A stretch of DNA of 64,000 bases, from the NCBI GenBank assembly GCA_022559845.1, contig CM040123.1, positions 303,354,642 through 303,418,641 on the forward strand, given 5' to 3'. Within the stretch, counting starts at the first letter, position 1, and the number at the start of each line of letters is the position of its first letter. Positions 1-12,094 of this stretch are shown in pieces. Position numbers and translations under genes: made by a program. This stretch comes from Amorphophallus konjac (taxonomy: Eukaryota > Streptophyta > Magnoliopsida > Alismatales > Araceae). The notes under the pieces are model-generated. The model did not search any database. It was given only the letters and a program-made list of their open reading frames with translations, and had not been told where the DNA came from.

Positions 1-3000
1 CTTTATATTTGCAGGTCTGCCTTGGAGCTCAAAAGAACAAATGGTACTTGGATAGTGGTTGTTCAAGACATATGATGGGAAACAAGGAAATATTTGCAGA
101 CCTGCAAGAAAAAGATGGTGGAGTGGTAGCTTTTAGGGGAAAAAACAAAGGAAAAATTGTTGGAGAAGGTAAGATGGGTAAGAACCAAACTCAAGTCATT
201 GAAAATGTTTTGCTTGTAAAAGACCTGCATCACAATCTTCTAAGCATAAGTCAACTCTGTGACAAAGGTTGCAATGTGTCTTTTGATTCTACTCACTGCA
301 CTGTGGTAGATAGAAACTCTCATGGAATTAAGTTCATAGGGTTTAGACACAACAATGTTTATATGATTGATCTTGATGATGTTTCACATAAAAATCTTTG
401 CTTGGTTGCTAAAAATTCCGATGATGCATGGTTGTTGCATCGCCGTCTTGGGCATGCTAGTTTTAATGTGATAATGAAGTTGTTCAGGAAAAATCTGGTT
501 GTTGGCTTACCCAAGTTGAAGCTGGTCAATGAAGGAATCTGTGGGGCTTGCAGCAAGGGCAAACAGACAAGAACATCCTTTAAATGTAAAAGTGATGTAA
601 CCACCTCTAGGCCCCTTGAATTGATCCATATAGATCTTTTTGGACCAAGCCAAACACATAGCTTGGGTGGTAAGCTATATGGGTTTGTGATTGTGGATGA
701 TTTTTCGAGATATAGCTGGGTGTATTTTATCTCTAACAAAAGTGATGCTTTGATGGAGTTTGAGGCATTTTGCAGGATGGCTCAGAATGAAAAAGGATGG
801 TGCATCAAGACCGTGCGGAGTGATCATGGTAGGGAATTTGATAACCATGAGTTCAGTAATTTTTGCAGGGCTCAAGACTATATACACAACTTCTCCGCAC
901 CAAGGACCCCCGAGCAAAATGGGGTCGTTGAGAGGAAGAACAGAACGCTAGTTGAAATGACCAGAACTATGCTAAATGAAAATAACATGCCGAGGTATTT
1001 CTGGGCTGAAGCCGTGAACACTGCATGCTACATAATAAACCGAGCCATGGTAAGGTCATTGTTAAAGAAAACACCTTATGAGCTATATTGAGGTAAGAAA
1101 TCGAATATTTCTTACTTCAGACCTTTTGGATCTATTTGTTACATCCATAATAACGGCAAGGTGAATTTGGCAAAGTTTGACCCCAAGAGTGACAAGAGGA
1201 TATTTCTCGGATATTCCCTTAGCTCAAGAGCCTATCGAGTGTATAACTTGAGAACTCTTGTAGTTGAGGAAAGTCTCCATGTTATTGTTGATGAATCATC
1301 ATCCAAAGACACTAATGAAAAGTTTGTCTTGCAGGAAGAAGAATCAGAAGATGACGATATCGAAGAGTTGTCAAAGAAAGTCAATAAACCAGGTGGTGAA
1401 GAACAACAAAATGCTGATGAAAATCAGCAAACTCAAACTGAACTTCATCTACCTAGGCAATGGACTTTTGCAAAAGATCATCCGCCAGAGGTTGTCATTG
1501 GCAATGTAGAAGAAGGAATAAGAACACGAGCCTCCTTCAGGGAAGTTGAAAATATGGATTACATAGCCTTACTCTCCCTGTTTGAACCCCACTCCATAGA
1601 AGAGGCCTTGCAAGATGAGTCATGGATCATGGCTATGCAAGAAGAACTACACCAATTCCAAAGGAACAAAGTGTGGTTCCTTGTGTCATGTCCTAGAAAT
1701 CACTCAGTGATCGGAACAAAGTGGGTCTTTCGAAACAAAATAAATGATCAAGGAGTGGTGACTAGGAACAAGGCCAGACTTGTAGCCAAAGACTATAGCC
1801 AAGAGCTTGGGATTGACTTTGATGAGTCTTTTGCTCCTGTAGCAAGACTCGAGGCAGTGAGGATTTTATTAGCATATGCATGCTGCAATAACATAAAGTT
1901 ATTTCAAATGGATGTTAAGAGTGCATTTCTGAATGGCTATATCCAGGAGGACGTATATGTGGAGCAACCACCGGGGTTTGAAGATACGGAGCATCCAGAC
2001 CATGTGTACAAGCTGGACAAAGCCCTCTATGGTCTGAAACAAGCACCCCGAGCATGGTATGAACGGTTAAGTGATTTCCTTATTCAAAATGGATTCAAAC
2101 GAGGTAATGTTGATCAAACTCTCTTTACACAATTGAATGGTAAGGAAATTCTAATCATTCAAGTGTATGTAGATGATATCATTTTTGGCTCCACTAAGGA
2201 CACTCTAAGTAAAGAATTTGCTAAATTGATGCAAAGTGAGTTTGAAATGAGTCTTATGGGAGAGTTAACATTTTTGTTGGGATTGCAGGTGACTCAGACA
2301 GTTGATGGTCTATTCATAACCCAGAAGAAATATGCTATGGATCTGCTCAAGAAATTCAATTTGACAACAACCAAACCACAACCTACTCCCATGTCCACAT
2401 CTTTGAAACTTGATCAAGATAACCAAGGTAAATTCGTCAACCAAACCCTTTTCAGGAGCATGATAGGATCCTTGTTATATTTGACTTCCAGCAGGCCCGA
2501 TATTCAATATGCAGTATGTCTGTGTGCGAGGTTTCAATCGAATCCTAAAGAGTCACACATGTCGGCCGTAAAGCGGATTTTTAGATATATTGCTGGTACG
2601 TGTGATTTGGGTTTGTGGTTTCCGCGTACTTCAGCTCTTGAATTAGTTGGTTATTCTGATGCTGATTACGCGGGTTGCAAAATAGACCGAAAGAGCACAA
2701 GTGGGTATTGTCAGTTCCTCGGAGGTTGCTTGGTTTCATGGGCCTCCAAGAAACAAAATTCAGTGGCATTATCAACTGCCGAGGCCGAATATGTGGCCGT
2801 AGGTAGCTGTGTTGCCCAAGTGCTCTGGATACAGCAACAATTGATTGATTTTGGCATCACACTAGGAAACACAGCCATTCTTTGTGACAACACTTCCGTA
2901 ATAAATTTATCAAAAAATCAAGTGCATCATTCTCGCACAAAGCATATTGAGGTCAGGCATCACTTTCTGCGTGATCATGTTAGCAAGGGGGATGTTGAAA

Positions 3001-3113
3001 TAAAATTTGTTGATACAAACAATCAAATTGCTGATATCTTCACTAAACCTCTCAATGAGGACAAATTCACTTCATTTAGAAGAGAGTTAGGCATTTTTCG
3101 TCTAGATAGCTAG
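1..3113 (+). pseudogene. copia pol (PR-IN-RT-RH), one in-frame stop
   Basis: This is the retrotransposon polyprotein from protease to RNase H. The aspartic protease signature DSGCSRHM is at about 51-75. The GAG-pre-integrase zinc segment (LLHRRLGHASF, then CGACSKGK) lies at about 433-560. The integrase core follows with HIDLFGP, RSDHGREF and PEQNGVVERKN holding the D,D,E residues. A TGA at 1089-1091 interrupts the frame just after integrase; the same frame resumes at once and continues to 3113. RT motifs [19 protein letters not shown] and VYVDDIIFG (about 1720-2190) are intact, and RNase H shows [16 protein letters not shown] and STAEAEYVA. The C-terminus [16 protein letters not shown] is typical of the family. 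The start is upstream of the window. One nonsense codon is the only break seen. Confidence 0.9.
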
Positions 3114-3270
3114 TTAGTGTCTTTCACTTGTTTTAGTCATTGTCATGCATTTGCATCTGCATTTCACCACTAGAATCTGGCTTCTGTAATTTCCTTGGAT
3201 CATGCATATGCATCATGTTTGCAATTGTGAGCTACATTTCGCATGCTTGTATGGATAATCCAAATGCTTG

Positions 3271-3318
<48 letters not shown>

Positions 3319-4073
3319 TGTTGAAAAACCCAAACAAATGTAGCCTCCCTTGAATTTCTATGACTATATATATATATATGCTCCTTGCATAATAATGCAT
3401 TGCCACTAGAAGTTCGGGATGAATCATGTTCGGGATAACGGTTATGGAGTTAGGCTTTATATGATTTTAAATGGCTTCGAGCTATCCCAAATTGACAATC
3501 ACACAAACTATCCTCTTTACATTGATCCATTTATTCTTACAGTCATTTAGGGCTCAAGCTTTGATCATTGGAATTCCATTTTTCTTTAAATACTTAATTT
3601 TTTTTGTGGACACCAGGGAGGTGTCGACACCCAAAGTCGACACCTAGCCCTGTCTGATGTTTTAAGTTCTCGGGCAGAACTGGGCGGGCCAGGTGTCGAC
3701 ACCCAATGTCGACACCTACCGGTTGCGGGTCTTCCGCGAACCGGTTCGCCAGGGGTTCAAGCCCCTTCTTAACCCGTCAAACCCTATTTCCACTTCACCC
3801 TAACACCCCTCCTTCCACAGTGCCGCATTCCTTTCCTCCCCCATACCTCTTCTTGTTCTCCCTTCACCCTTTCAAGCCCTAGAAATAGCGAAAATCGCTG
3901 CGGCACCCGCGCCTCCCCTTTGGACGAGCATCCGTCGGCCTCCTCTTCGGCCATTTGTCCCCTGGAGTGTGGATGATCTGTGGAGAGTCCTCCCATCCAT
4001 GGTAAGGGCCTCATTGTCACCCCCAATCATCTCTTAATCTCCTCTTTCATCTTCCTACGAAGATTGGTCTCCC
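3114..4073 (+). other. non-coding spacer between pol and the extra ORF
   Basis: No ORF of note. It holds a TG/TA microsatellite and, at 3618-3720, four copies of the GTCGACAC word in inverted pairs like those in the LTR of the same element. The stretch 3720-4073 is C- and T-rich and leads into the downstream ORF. Confidence 0.6.
3272..3317. repeat. (TG)n(TA)n microsatellite
   Basis: A TG-dinucleotide run passes directly into a TA-dinucleotide run of about 34 bp, inside the pol/3'-ORF spacer. A second short TA run is at about 3363-3380. Confidence 0.9.
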
Positions 4074-5285
4074 ATGGCGCCCAAATGCCAGCTGCTAGGC
4101 AAGGAACCCGCTGAGTAGTCCAGCCGCAAGCGGGAAACTCGAGCTAAGCGCAAAGAGCATGTTGCTGTTCTGGAGAAACCCACTCCCGCGCAGTTCAAAA
4201 TGATGGATCGGAAGGTTCTCCAACCCCGCGCCGTTGATTTCAACGATCTACACCAAAGTCTCCCTGAATTGCTCCCTTTGGTAAAGAATCAACCAAACTT
4301 GGTTTCGTTTATGACCGATCATCGGAAGATATATTATTCTCTTGTTCTTCAATACTATGGCAATATGTTTTTCAAGAACAACAAATACATGACCGTGGTG
4401 AATGGGCACATTTTTGGGATCTCCGAAGAACAGCTAGCTAATGCTTTTAGGATGCCTCCTTCTGGCGAACTTCATGGGGAGGCAATGATAGATGAAGATG
4501 TGGCATTTGAACTACTCACCAGGGAAGACATGCAAAATTAAACAGTCAGTGGCTTAAACGCCAATCACTTTCCCCCATTGCAGCGCATTCTCCATCATAT
4601 GGTGACCACCATCCTGCTTCCTAAAGCAGGAGGAAGAGAGAAAGTCACAGACCAGCAGATTTTTATAATTGCTAATTTGATACAAGGGCAACCGATCAAC
4701 TTTCCTGCCCTTTTCTTTCAACATATCACTGCTTGTCTCCATAATCGGAACCGCACCCTTCCTTATGCAGCCGCCTTAACTACAGTATTCCTTTCGGCTG
4801 CCATTGATTTGAGCAAGGAACCTTATCAAACCTTGCGTGAAGGAGATATCTACACGGTTCATTCAGTATGCAAGAATATGGGCTATGAGAAAAATGCTCA
4901 AGGGCATTTAGTTCGACATCTGAAATTAGTGAAAGACAAAGATTCTGCGGCTGATTCTGATGCGGACGAAGAAGAAGCCGAGGCTGAACCTGCACAGTGC
5001 AGAACTTCCAGCGCCTCACCCGCCTCCACGGATGTTCATGGGATACAATTGACGGTGGAGACCTTGAGTGGTGATGTGAGTGAACTAAGGGAGAAAGTTG
5101 ATACTCTTACTCAGGATGTGGCCGAATTGAAGCTTAATCATACCACATATCTCCAGGAATTCCAATCCATCAACACATCCCTTGACTATCTCAAAACCGC
5201 CATGGATGCTCAAACCGAACAGTTCCAAGTCATCGTGGATTATATTCGCCGACCTCCTCCACCGCCTTCCTTCGGGTATGAATGA
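4074..5285 (+). pseudogene. extra 3' ORF of the Sirevirus-like element (so-called env-like), two stops
   Basis: A reading frame begins with ATG at 4074 and, apart from TAG at 4116-4118 and TAA at 4539-4541, stays open to 5285 (about 404 codons). The middle part (LPELLPLVKN, YYSLVLQYYGNMFF, VVNGHIFGISEEQLANAFRM) resembles the putative plant transposon-protein domain found in extra ORFs of plant copia elements. An acidic stretch (DSDADEEEAEAE) at about 4950-4990 is followed by heptad-like hydrophobic spacing (LSGDVSELREKVDTLTQDV), which suggests a coiled coil. The protein ends in a proline run. I see no signal peptide or membrane segment, so an envelope role is not supported by sequence. The name env-like is only the position-based label used for this family. 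Confidence 0.65.
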
Positions 5286-5350
5286 GTCATGTCGTTTCCA
5301 GTTGGCACTTGCTACTTGTACTCCTGGCTCCCCTTGTTTTTGTTGATGAC

Positions 5351-5362
5351 AAAGGGGGAGAG
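5351..5362 (+). promoter_or_regulatory. PPT-like purine tract upstream of the LTR
   Basis: AAAGGGGGAGAG lies 65 bp past the end of the extra ORF and 427 bp before the tract that abuts the LTR. Multiple polypurine tracts have been described for Sireviruses, so this may be a secondary primer site. Confidence 0.45.
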
Positions 5363-5774
5363 TTATCTAGAGTTATCTAGCTATAGCTATCTACCAGTAT
5401 AGTACCTATGTTATGTGTGCTTGCATGTTTATTGCCTGTTTGGCTGGTGTTGCTTGCTTGCATTATCGTCATGTCCGTAGTGAGTCTTGCAGTCGTGTAA
5501 TATTTGTCATCATCATTGCATAATCATACATGATCATGTTGTTTCTTGTAATCATACTCAAACATTTTACGAAGGCTTTTTAAGTGTGGCTGTGAAAATC
5601 CTCTTTTTGGTTGTGAATGTCATTCCAACTCAATGAATATTACTATTTGTGGTTATGCATGTGCTTTCTTGCATGGAAACCATTTATATGAGATGGAAGT
5701 GTTTAAAACTGCAACAAAGACCACACTCTAGTCACTGGGTTTATATCATACCACATAGCATCATTATCATCATC

Positions 5775-5788
5775 AAAAAGGGGGAGAT
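5775..5788 (+). promoter_or_regulatory. polypurine tract for plus-strand priming
   Basis: AAAAAGGGGGAGAT directly precedes the TG that opens the LTR, the expected place for plus-strand DNA primer. Confidence 0.8.
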
Positions 5789-7502
5789 TGTTTGACCCCG
5801 AGGTTATGATGTATGGATGTATATGTTTTGATGATTAATGAATGCAATGTGTGATCATGGTTTAGAGTGTACTGGCTTCCTACTCTTATGAATATCTTTT
5901 TGATCGTGTGGTGAAGATTGGTTTATACTCAAAATGCTTTGTGAATGGTCAATTTAACAAATGAGCAAGCAAACTGAAGACCGATGGTGAATTCAGGCAA
6001 ACTGATGAAGGAAACATGTATATGTGGTTTGTTATGGATCTTTCATTCAAATGGGAAATGAAATCTGTTTTGAATTGGCCTACCTTGGTAATATCTTTTA
6101 AGTCCTACTTTCATTAAAGAGAGTTGAAATGAATGGTTATTTTTTAAGCTCTATGATGTGTATCAATCTGACGTTTACTTGGCATTTTTACAGGTTCGGA
6201 GAGCTTCCCACATTCACATTTCATCATGCTTTTAACTCTGAAGAAGTTGGTACATTATTCTCTTTCTCTGGGTTACTGGGCCTTTTGGAACAGCAAGAGT
6301 CGACACCTGGTGTCGACACTTGGTTCCAGAATGTGTTCCCAGCAACCAGTTTTGGAGGTGTCGACACTAGGTGTCGGCACCTACTCAAAACTGGTTCTGG
6401 CAGCTTCTGTCTGCTAACCTGAACATCAGGTGTCGACACCAGGTGTCAACACCAAGTGTCGACACCCATTGTCCAGGTTTGTTTTTTGAGCTTCTGGTTA
6501 GTGTTTTGCCCAAAGTGTCGACACCTGTGTGGAGCCGTGAATTTGGACTTTTTGCGTCCACGAACCTTTTGTCAACCCACTCCCATCGATCCGCCTTGTT
6601 TTACTCCAAGTTTCAGTGGATCTTGTCCCCAGCGTGTCCCTTGACTGTTCTGCTCGCATATAGCCATCTCTATGGCCTCAAACCTAAGCAATGAGATCTA
6701 TCTTTTCATTTTTGAGCTCTCTCTCAAAACTCTACAGGTGCAGGATGCAAGCAGCGGCTCCAGGGCTTCTCTCATGCTGTTCCGAGCTTGTATGTGAAGG
6801 GAAGAAGGTGGATTCAAGTCTTCAATCAATACTCTACTGGAAGCTGCGTGGCAAATCAAGCTACAACCTCGTTTTTGCAAGAATCGTTCATCTTCTTTCA
6901 AGAACCGTCCTCAAACTGTAGGAGCATTCAAATACCTTCAAAGGAGAGAAAGGGGGAGCTCTAAACCACTACCAATGTTCTCAAGTCTTTGCTGATTGAT
7001 TCTGAACATTTGCTGTAATACTTGATCATCTTGAAACACATTCTTGTGTGTGTGCTCGTGATCTGTGATACGAGAGCGCGCGTGTGTGTGTGTGGTGGCC
7101 GAGGTAGGCTACCGTGTGTGTGTTGGCTGTCGTTACAGCGTGTGTGTGGTTCACCTCATAGTGGAGCATTAATCCTCACATGTGAGGGGTGGACGTAGGG
7201 GACACATTTGTGTACCTAAACCACCTAAAAATTCTGTGCCTCCTTTGTGGTTTGTTCTTCGTGGTTTGAACGAGTGGGCTTCACGGTTAGCTGAGTGTTT
7301 TCTTTCTCCGTCTTAGAATTCATGTTTTTACTTCGTGTACTCGCGAGAGAGATCTTGTTCGGGTAAGGCTGAGTGTTTGCTTAACTAGAATTATTTCTAG
7401 TTTGAGGTTTTCCTTCCTACTAGCATTTCAATTAGTAATATTTTTTATTTGCCCAATCAATTCACCCCTCCCCTCTTGATTGCCTCCCTTCGGGACCCAA
7501 CA
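5789..7502 (+). repeat. 3' LTR of the Sirevirus-like element
   Basis: It starts TGTTTGACC after the polypurine tract and ends GGGACCCAACA, giving imperfect terminal TGTT/AACA repeats and 1714 bp. It contains a palindrome cluster near 6.3-6.5 kb, TG-rich patches at 7.04-7.15 kb and the C-rich terminal stretch (TTCACCCCTCCCCTCTTG) common in copia LTRs. No 5' LTR is available for an age estimate. Confidence 0.8.
6298..6526. repeat. cluster of GTGTCGACAC palindromes
   Basis: The 10-bp palindrome GTGTCGACAC or a near copy recurs near 6299, 6312, 6359, 6431, 6457 and 6515, often extended to AGGTGTCGACACCT. Spacings are irregular and the sequence between copies differs, so this is not a simple tandem repeat. 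Clustered palindromes are known in Sirevirus LTRs. Confidence 0.85.
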
Positions 7503-8400
7503 GTTTCATTAGGGTTAGGATTTATGCATGAACATTACACTAGATGCATAGACTCAAATAAAACATGAAATTCTCGATCTATAATGCATGAAATCAAGTG
7601 CAACAAGAGGACTTTTAATCCTAGAATGATGTTTTAGCCGTTCATGAGATGACCTAACTCTGTCCTGGGCCTTTGACTTCGAAATTAAGCCTGGAAGTTA
7701 ACCCTAGTTTTCTGCACTTCTTGTGCTAAAACAGCAACTTCACAACCTAATATCTCTTGATCCTTCTGACCTAAGTACATGAAATTTGGAGGGTAAGAAG
7801 AAGATACAAAGGAGAACAAAAGGTTTTAAAGGTGTAACTTCTAAATACCTCGTTTTGGGTTCCTAATCTCCTGATCTTCACAGGTCCGTTGCTCAATTTC
7901 CTGGGTTGTTTGTATGAAACCAGCAACTTTGGACGCCTCTAACTCCCGGTGTGCTTGATCTCCTAGAATGAAATTTTGGGAGGAGTTAGATCTATATATT
8001 GTGAACAAAAAACTCTAAAGAATCTACCTGAATTAAAGACGTCTTACCTTAGTTCCACCCGAGCCAAACATAGGGGTCGTGCAAGTGAAACCTAGGGTCT
8101 ATTTATAGGGTTTTGCTAGGATTTTAGAGATTAGAATGATGCTAGAGTCCTTATTAAACTTTAGGTCAACCTCTGAGAGTGCTTAATATGTCTACAAGTC
8201 TAAAAACATCGATCTCTAGAATTTTCAATGCCAAAAATTCCATCTTTTTGTTCTTTCTTTTACTCACGGAATCATTAGAGATGTAGCGGTCGATTGTGCG
8301 ACCGTTTAGGGATGTAGGCGATCTTACGATAGACCGCTTACGGTCTGGGATGATTCGGCGTTTGGCATCATTTGAATGTGACATTTCTTGATGATTCGGC
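7503..8400. other. unassigned repeat-like DNA
   Basis: This is the flank into which the Sirevirus-like element inserted. No ORF above 80 codons makes sense. Text such as CTAACTCCCGGTGTGCTTGA and a TATTTATAGGG word at about 8100 resembles LTR DNA, but I could not place boundaries. Confidence 0.4.
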
Positions 8401-10450
8401 GTCCACAGCACGTGGTTTCCTCATGAGAGGTAGGGGGATGGATCCTAACTACTTCTCTCCCATTTTCCCCTTGACTTGGTAGTGTTTTGAGCGAAAGAGA
8501 GGGGTTTATCACCTTTTTGGGGAAAAATGCATGTTAGGATCGAGAGCGCAATTCGACCAGATTTCATAGTGATTCTTAGTGTAAATCGCATTTTACGAAT
8601 GACATTGTATCCGGGAATATTTTTCCCATGTTTCTTAGGGGTTCCCGCTCGCGTTGGGGGCGAGTCAAGCTTGGGAACAACCCTCTGAACTTCATTCTGG
8701 AAGGGAGACTCTGATCAGAGGCAACCAAATGGCATGCCGCCTTGCTCACTCTGGGTGGCCACGGACCAAATGGCATGCCGCCTTGCTCACTCTGGGTGGC
8801 CACTGCCGTGGCCACCCAGGGGCCTCTTGTCTGGGCGGCTAAACCCCTAGCCGCCCAAGCTTCTGGGCGGCCAGAGGGATGGTCGCCCTACCCATTAGAC
8901 TGGGCGGCCCATGGGGTGGCCGCCCAGGGCCCTTTTCTCTGGGTGACCAAAGCCCTGGCCACAGGGGTGGCGGCCACTGATGTGGCCGCCCAGGAGGCTG
9001 AGCGGCCAAGGGGTTGGCCGCCTAGGACCCAGTTCACCTGATGACCGTGTTTTATCATTTCACGTGATTCATAGTTCCGACTTATTCCATACACCCCGTT
9101 AGTTGATAGATCAGCCATCCAGTCAAAGGTTCTTGGGTTTTCGTGATGTAAAGTTGCCTCGTGACGCGTTACATGTGTATAGTTGGATTCGCACGAACCG
9201 GTGGTACTCCGGTGGTTTCTTCTTCTTTAGCAAGTTCTCACCTTCAGTGACCTTCCCCACTAGTCGTAGCTTTCCTGCGCACGCATGTGTGGACCCATTT
9301 GGGAGTGGTGGAGAACTTTCCCGATGAGATGATTTTTAGGCTGGTTATCGTAGGGCCCCTCGCCTTTGTAGCATGAGTCCAGACTGTGGAGAAAACTAGC
9401 TAGAGGACCCGACTTAGAGCGGATGGTATGTGTGTGCACACGTGGTTGGGGGCTTCGGACAAGCACTGACGAGTGCGACCCCAACTAGTCCTTCTTTTGT
9501 TCTGTGGTTACTTACTTAGAGTGTATCAGTTTCTGCTTGGGGCGAGTAGGGAGACACCTGGGGTGCGAACTAAGACATCAGTGGATGCATCCAGCCTTGC
9601 TTCTAATGGGTAGTGCACCTTTCACTTGAGAGGTAGTGACTCAGGTTTCGTACTGACGAGGTTCAGTGTTTTGGCGGCTCGATGTCCCTGTTACACATGA
9701 TCGAGATGCGTTTCCTTGCTGCCCTCGAGAGCCCTGTTCTAACAGCGTAGCCGTGTTCCTTCGTTGATCGACTGAGGGTCTACCTGGTAGCCTAGATTGT
9801 AACTTTTATACTCCAAGAGAGATACTCTGAGACAGGTTATTGTGATCCAACTTTTTGTAGCTCGGGTTACGAGAATTCAATTTAGCATGGTTTATACTTG
9901 ATACTTGAGGTATCCTATTGTTGTGTGGGCTTTATGCAGTCAGTGACTTAGCATGGTTATTCTATGTTTATAGTACTGTTCCTCCTGCCTTACTATTATT
10001 TCTACTTTACTGTCCTTATTGCTTTGTTTATTATGTTTTGTTGTGGTGGGGATTTATGGGACTCCTACTGAGCCAATGAGATGAGGCTCACCCCTTTTCT
10101 TTTCAGGTATGGTGTGCCTCCTTGTCGTCTGGAGGACTTGAGCAGTGATGAGAGTCCTAGTGTCACCAGCTTCCGCCAGTCGGGGTATGCCCCAAAACTT
10201 TGTACTTTTCTTTTATTTAATTGTACTTTTAGGACTTGTATATCTGGACTAGAATCTGTGTAAAATTGTATAAATCTATTCATAAATATAAACTTTATTT
10301 TCTACATTTTAATTACTGCATTTATTTTAGATTTTTTTACACCCCCGTGACACCAATTTGAACCCTTCCAAGCTTTACATCTCGTGGGTAGCGAGTCAGG
10401 ATTCAGGTTGTGTCAATTACATTTCGGTACCCAAATCGCGGGTCTTGACA
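8400..10450 (+). repeat. chromovirus-type LTR, partial or solo
   Basis: Short shared blocks in the same order as the Tekay-like LTR at 22940-25308 identify this as an LTR relative: GGTAGGGGGATGGA (8430, versus 23421), CTCCTACTGAGCC followed by TTTTCTTTTCAGGTATG (10050-10110, versus 24876-24918), CGGGGTATGCCCC (10184, versus 25021) and TATCTGGACTAG further on. It ends GGGTCTTGACA at 10450. The matching TGTCAAG start was not found, so the 5' side is lost or rearranged. Confidence 0.6.
8731..9030. repeat. array of GC-rich hairpins (GGGCGGCC / GGCCGCCC)
   Basis: A 41-bp direct duplication starts at 8731 and 8772. It is followed by a run of inverted repeats: 8792-8819 (GGGTGGCCAC/GTGGCCACCC), 8831-8858 (TGGGCGGCTA/TAGCCGCCCA), 8863-8890, 8900-8927 (CTGGGCGGCC/GGCCGCCCAG), 8968-8992 and about 8999-9028. 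Arm sequences differ between hairpins but mostly remain complementary within each. Confidence 0.8.
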
Positions 10451-11870
10451 ACATACCTCCATTGGGGGGAGATCCCTGGGATTAAATAGGCATGAACCCC
10501 CTCTTCAATTTTGTGGAGATCACGAAGGAGTTGTTAAGTGGAGGCGTTACGCCCTCTGGTATGTATTCGTACCATTATAGGACTCTTGCTCTTCTCTTAT
10601 CCCCTCCGCCTTCTCTACTTTCATGGGTTCGTGGGAGTTTCGGCTTTGGTTCGATCAGATAAGTGCCAGGTCTCGATTGGCTTTCCCTGAGCTAAGAGGA
10701 AATCCCTGGTGTAGGTCTATCCACCTCTGGATAAGGGGCATCCACTTTAGAGGGTCGAGACTACCATGCATGGGTCAACCTCCAATGCCCTTCCAAGCAG
10801 GTTTACTCGGCAGCTTTCCGATCGCTCGGGTTGGTGGCGCATTAGAGTTCCTCCTGAGATTGGGGGGAGTTCTCTGCGTAGTCGTCCGAGCCAGGGCTAA
10901 ATGGCACTCCTTGGGCCCTTAACACTCAGGCATTTCATAAGTGGGCCTGGCATGCTGGGTTGGGCTGTCACTTACTGGGCCGAGCATGTCTTAGTGGGCT
11001 TTCGGGCTATATGGATAATGGGCCACGAATTTTTCCCTCTCCAATCACCAATTGGTAAGGAAGAAGGAAGGAAAGAGAAAACTTGCACATGTGCTGCGAG
11101 GAGTTGTTGGGAACCTTACCTTGGGAGAGATGACAAAGAGATAAACATGGCCAAAGAGGAGGCTATCCTTCGACTAGAGAGGCGGACCGTGTGTTACCGT
11201 CGTGGTGGTGCTGTAGCTATAGGCATTGCTCAATTGGTGGGTTGGGGGGGGGGGGGGTTGACGAGGGCAACGTAGTAGCCCGGGTGCCTCTGCATGATAT
11301 TATTGATAGACATCGGCCAATAGAACCTCTCCACTCCCCCCCCCCCCCCGGTGTTGTATCTGGGGGGGGGGGGTGGGGAGGAGAGGTAAGAGGAGGCGGT
11401 GTGAAGGAAAAGGGGAGGAAGGTGGGAGGGACAACACCCACTGGGTGGGTTGTCTGCATCAGAGGGAGAAGTCCTCTCTCTCTCTCTCTACATAGAGCAG
11501 AGAGAACAAGGTCATCTGGTTCGTCAAGATGCTCAACTAACATGCCCATCTCTCCTTAGACATCACTAATCCCTTCGTAAGGTACGAAAAGAGAAGTTGT
11601 GATCTTTTATGTTCTATTTCTCCCCCCCCCCTAAGAGTATTTTAGTCATATTAATCTCCTCGTAGATAGAAGTTAATTGTAATGATATTTTTATAATATT
11701 TTATTAAAAATAATGATATACATGTTAAGATATTTCTTGTAACGATACTTTTACAATTTCACTTTTAAAAATTATTTTCATATAAGTTAAAAGTCCCGAA
11801 ATTAAAAGGGAAGACTGAGGTTACAAGGACAAGATTATTTTATAGACTAATCCGAAGTCCCATTTTAAAT
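10451..11870. other. non-coding region upstream of MTNA
   Basis: An open frame at 10623-10922 has no family resemblance that I recognise. Homopolymer G and C runs, a short TC repeat at about 11474-11489 and AT-rich DNA at 11640-11870 fill the rest. Confidence 0.5.
11237..11376. repeat. poly-G / poly-C runs
   Basis: A G run of about 17 at 11237, a C run at about 11336-11349 and a G run at about 11361-11371. The last two can pair as a hairpin of about ten G-C pairs. These are also places where the assembly may be inaccurate. Confidence 0.8.
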
Positions 11871-11875
11871 CTCTC

Positions 11876-11887
11876 CAATATATATTG
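11876..11887 (+). promoter_or_regulatory. possible TATA element of MTNA
   Basis: CAATATATATTG sits about 210 bp upstream of the chosen ATG, followed by GC- and CpG-rich DNA as in many plant 5' UTRs. The transcription start is not otherwise marked. Confidence 0.35.
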
Positions 11888-12094
11888 CCCCTGAACATTC
11901 TGCCTGCGAAACATGTGTGGCAGCACGTGGGCACATGCGCGGACGGATTCTTGTCCTAGTGTTCCCGGTCGGGTCTCGGGATTCAAGTACCGTTTCGGTC
12001 TCGGCATCCCTCTTACCTTGTTGCTGCTGCTCTCTCGCTCGCTCTCGCCACCACGGGAATTGAGAGCGGCGGGACAGGGAGGGTTCCGTCTCGG

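Larger units (their letters stand above)
1..7502 (+). mobile_element. Sirevirus-like Ty1/copia element, 3' portion
   Basis: The window opens inside pol and runs through pol, a second ORF and a 3' LTR. Domain order protease-integrase-RT-RNase H is that of Ty1/copia (Pseudoviridae). The extra ORF after pol, the AAAAAGGGGGAGA polypurine tract, the palindrome-rich LTR and the C-rich LTR end (ATTCACCCC-like) are traits known for Sireviruses. The 5' LTR, gag and left target duplication lie outside the window, so the insertion site cannot be checked. Three in-frame stops show this copy cannot make its own proteins. The lineage assignment is inference from layout and motifs. Confidence 0.85.

Noticed and set aside
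3140..3427. Small ORFs with YIYIYI runs
   Set aside because: Translations of the TG/TA microsatellite.
4074..5285. True envelope protein
   Set aside because: No signal peptide, membrane span or cleavage site is visible; only position supports the name.
10623..10922. 99-codon ORF
   Set aside because: No recognisable family, no codon pattern or splice context; could be a relic but cannot be supported.
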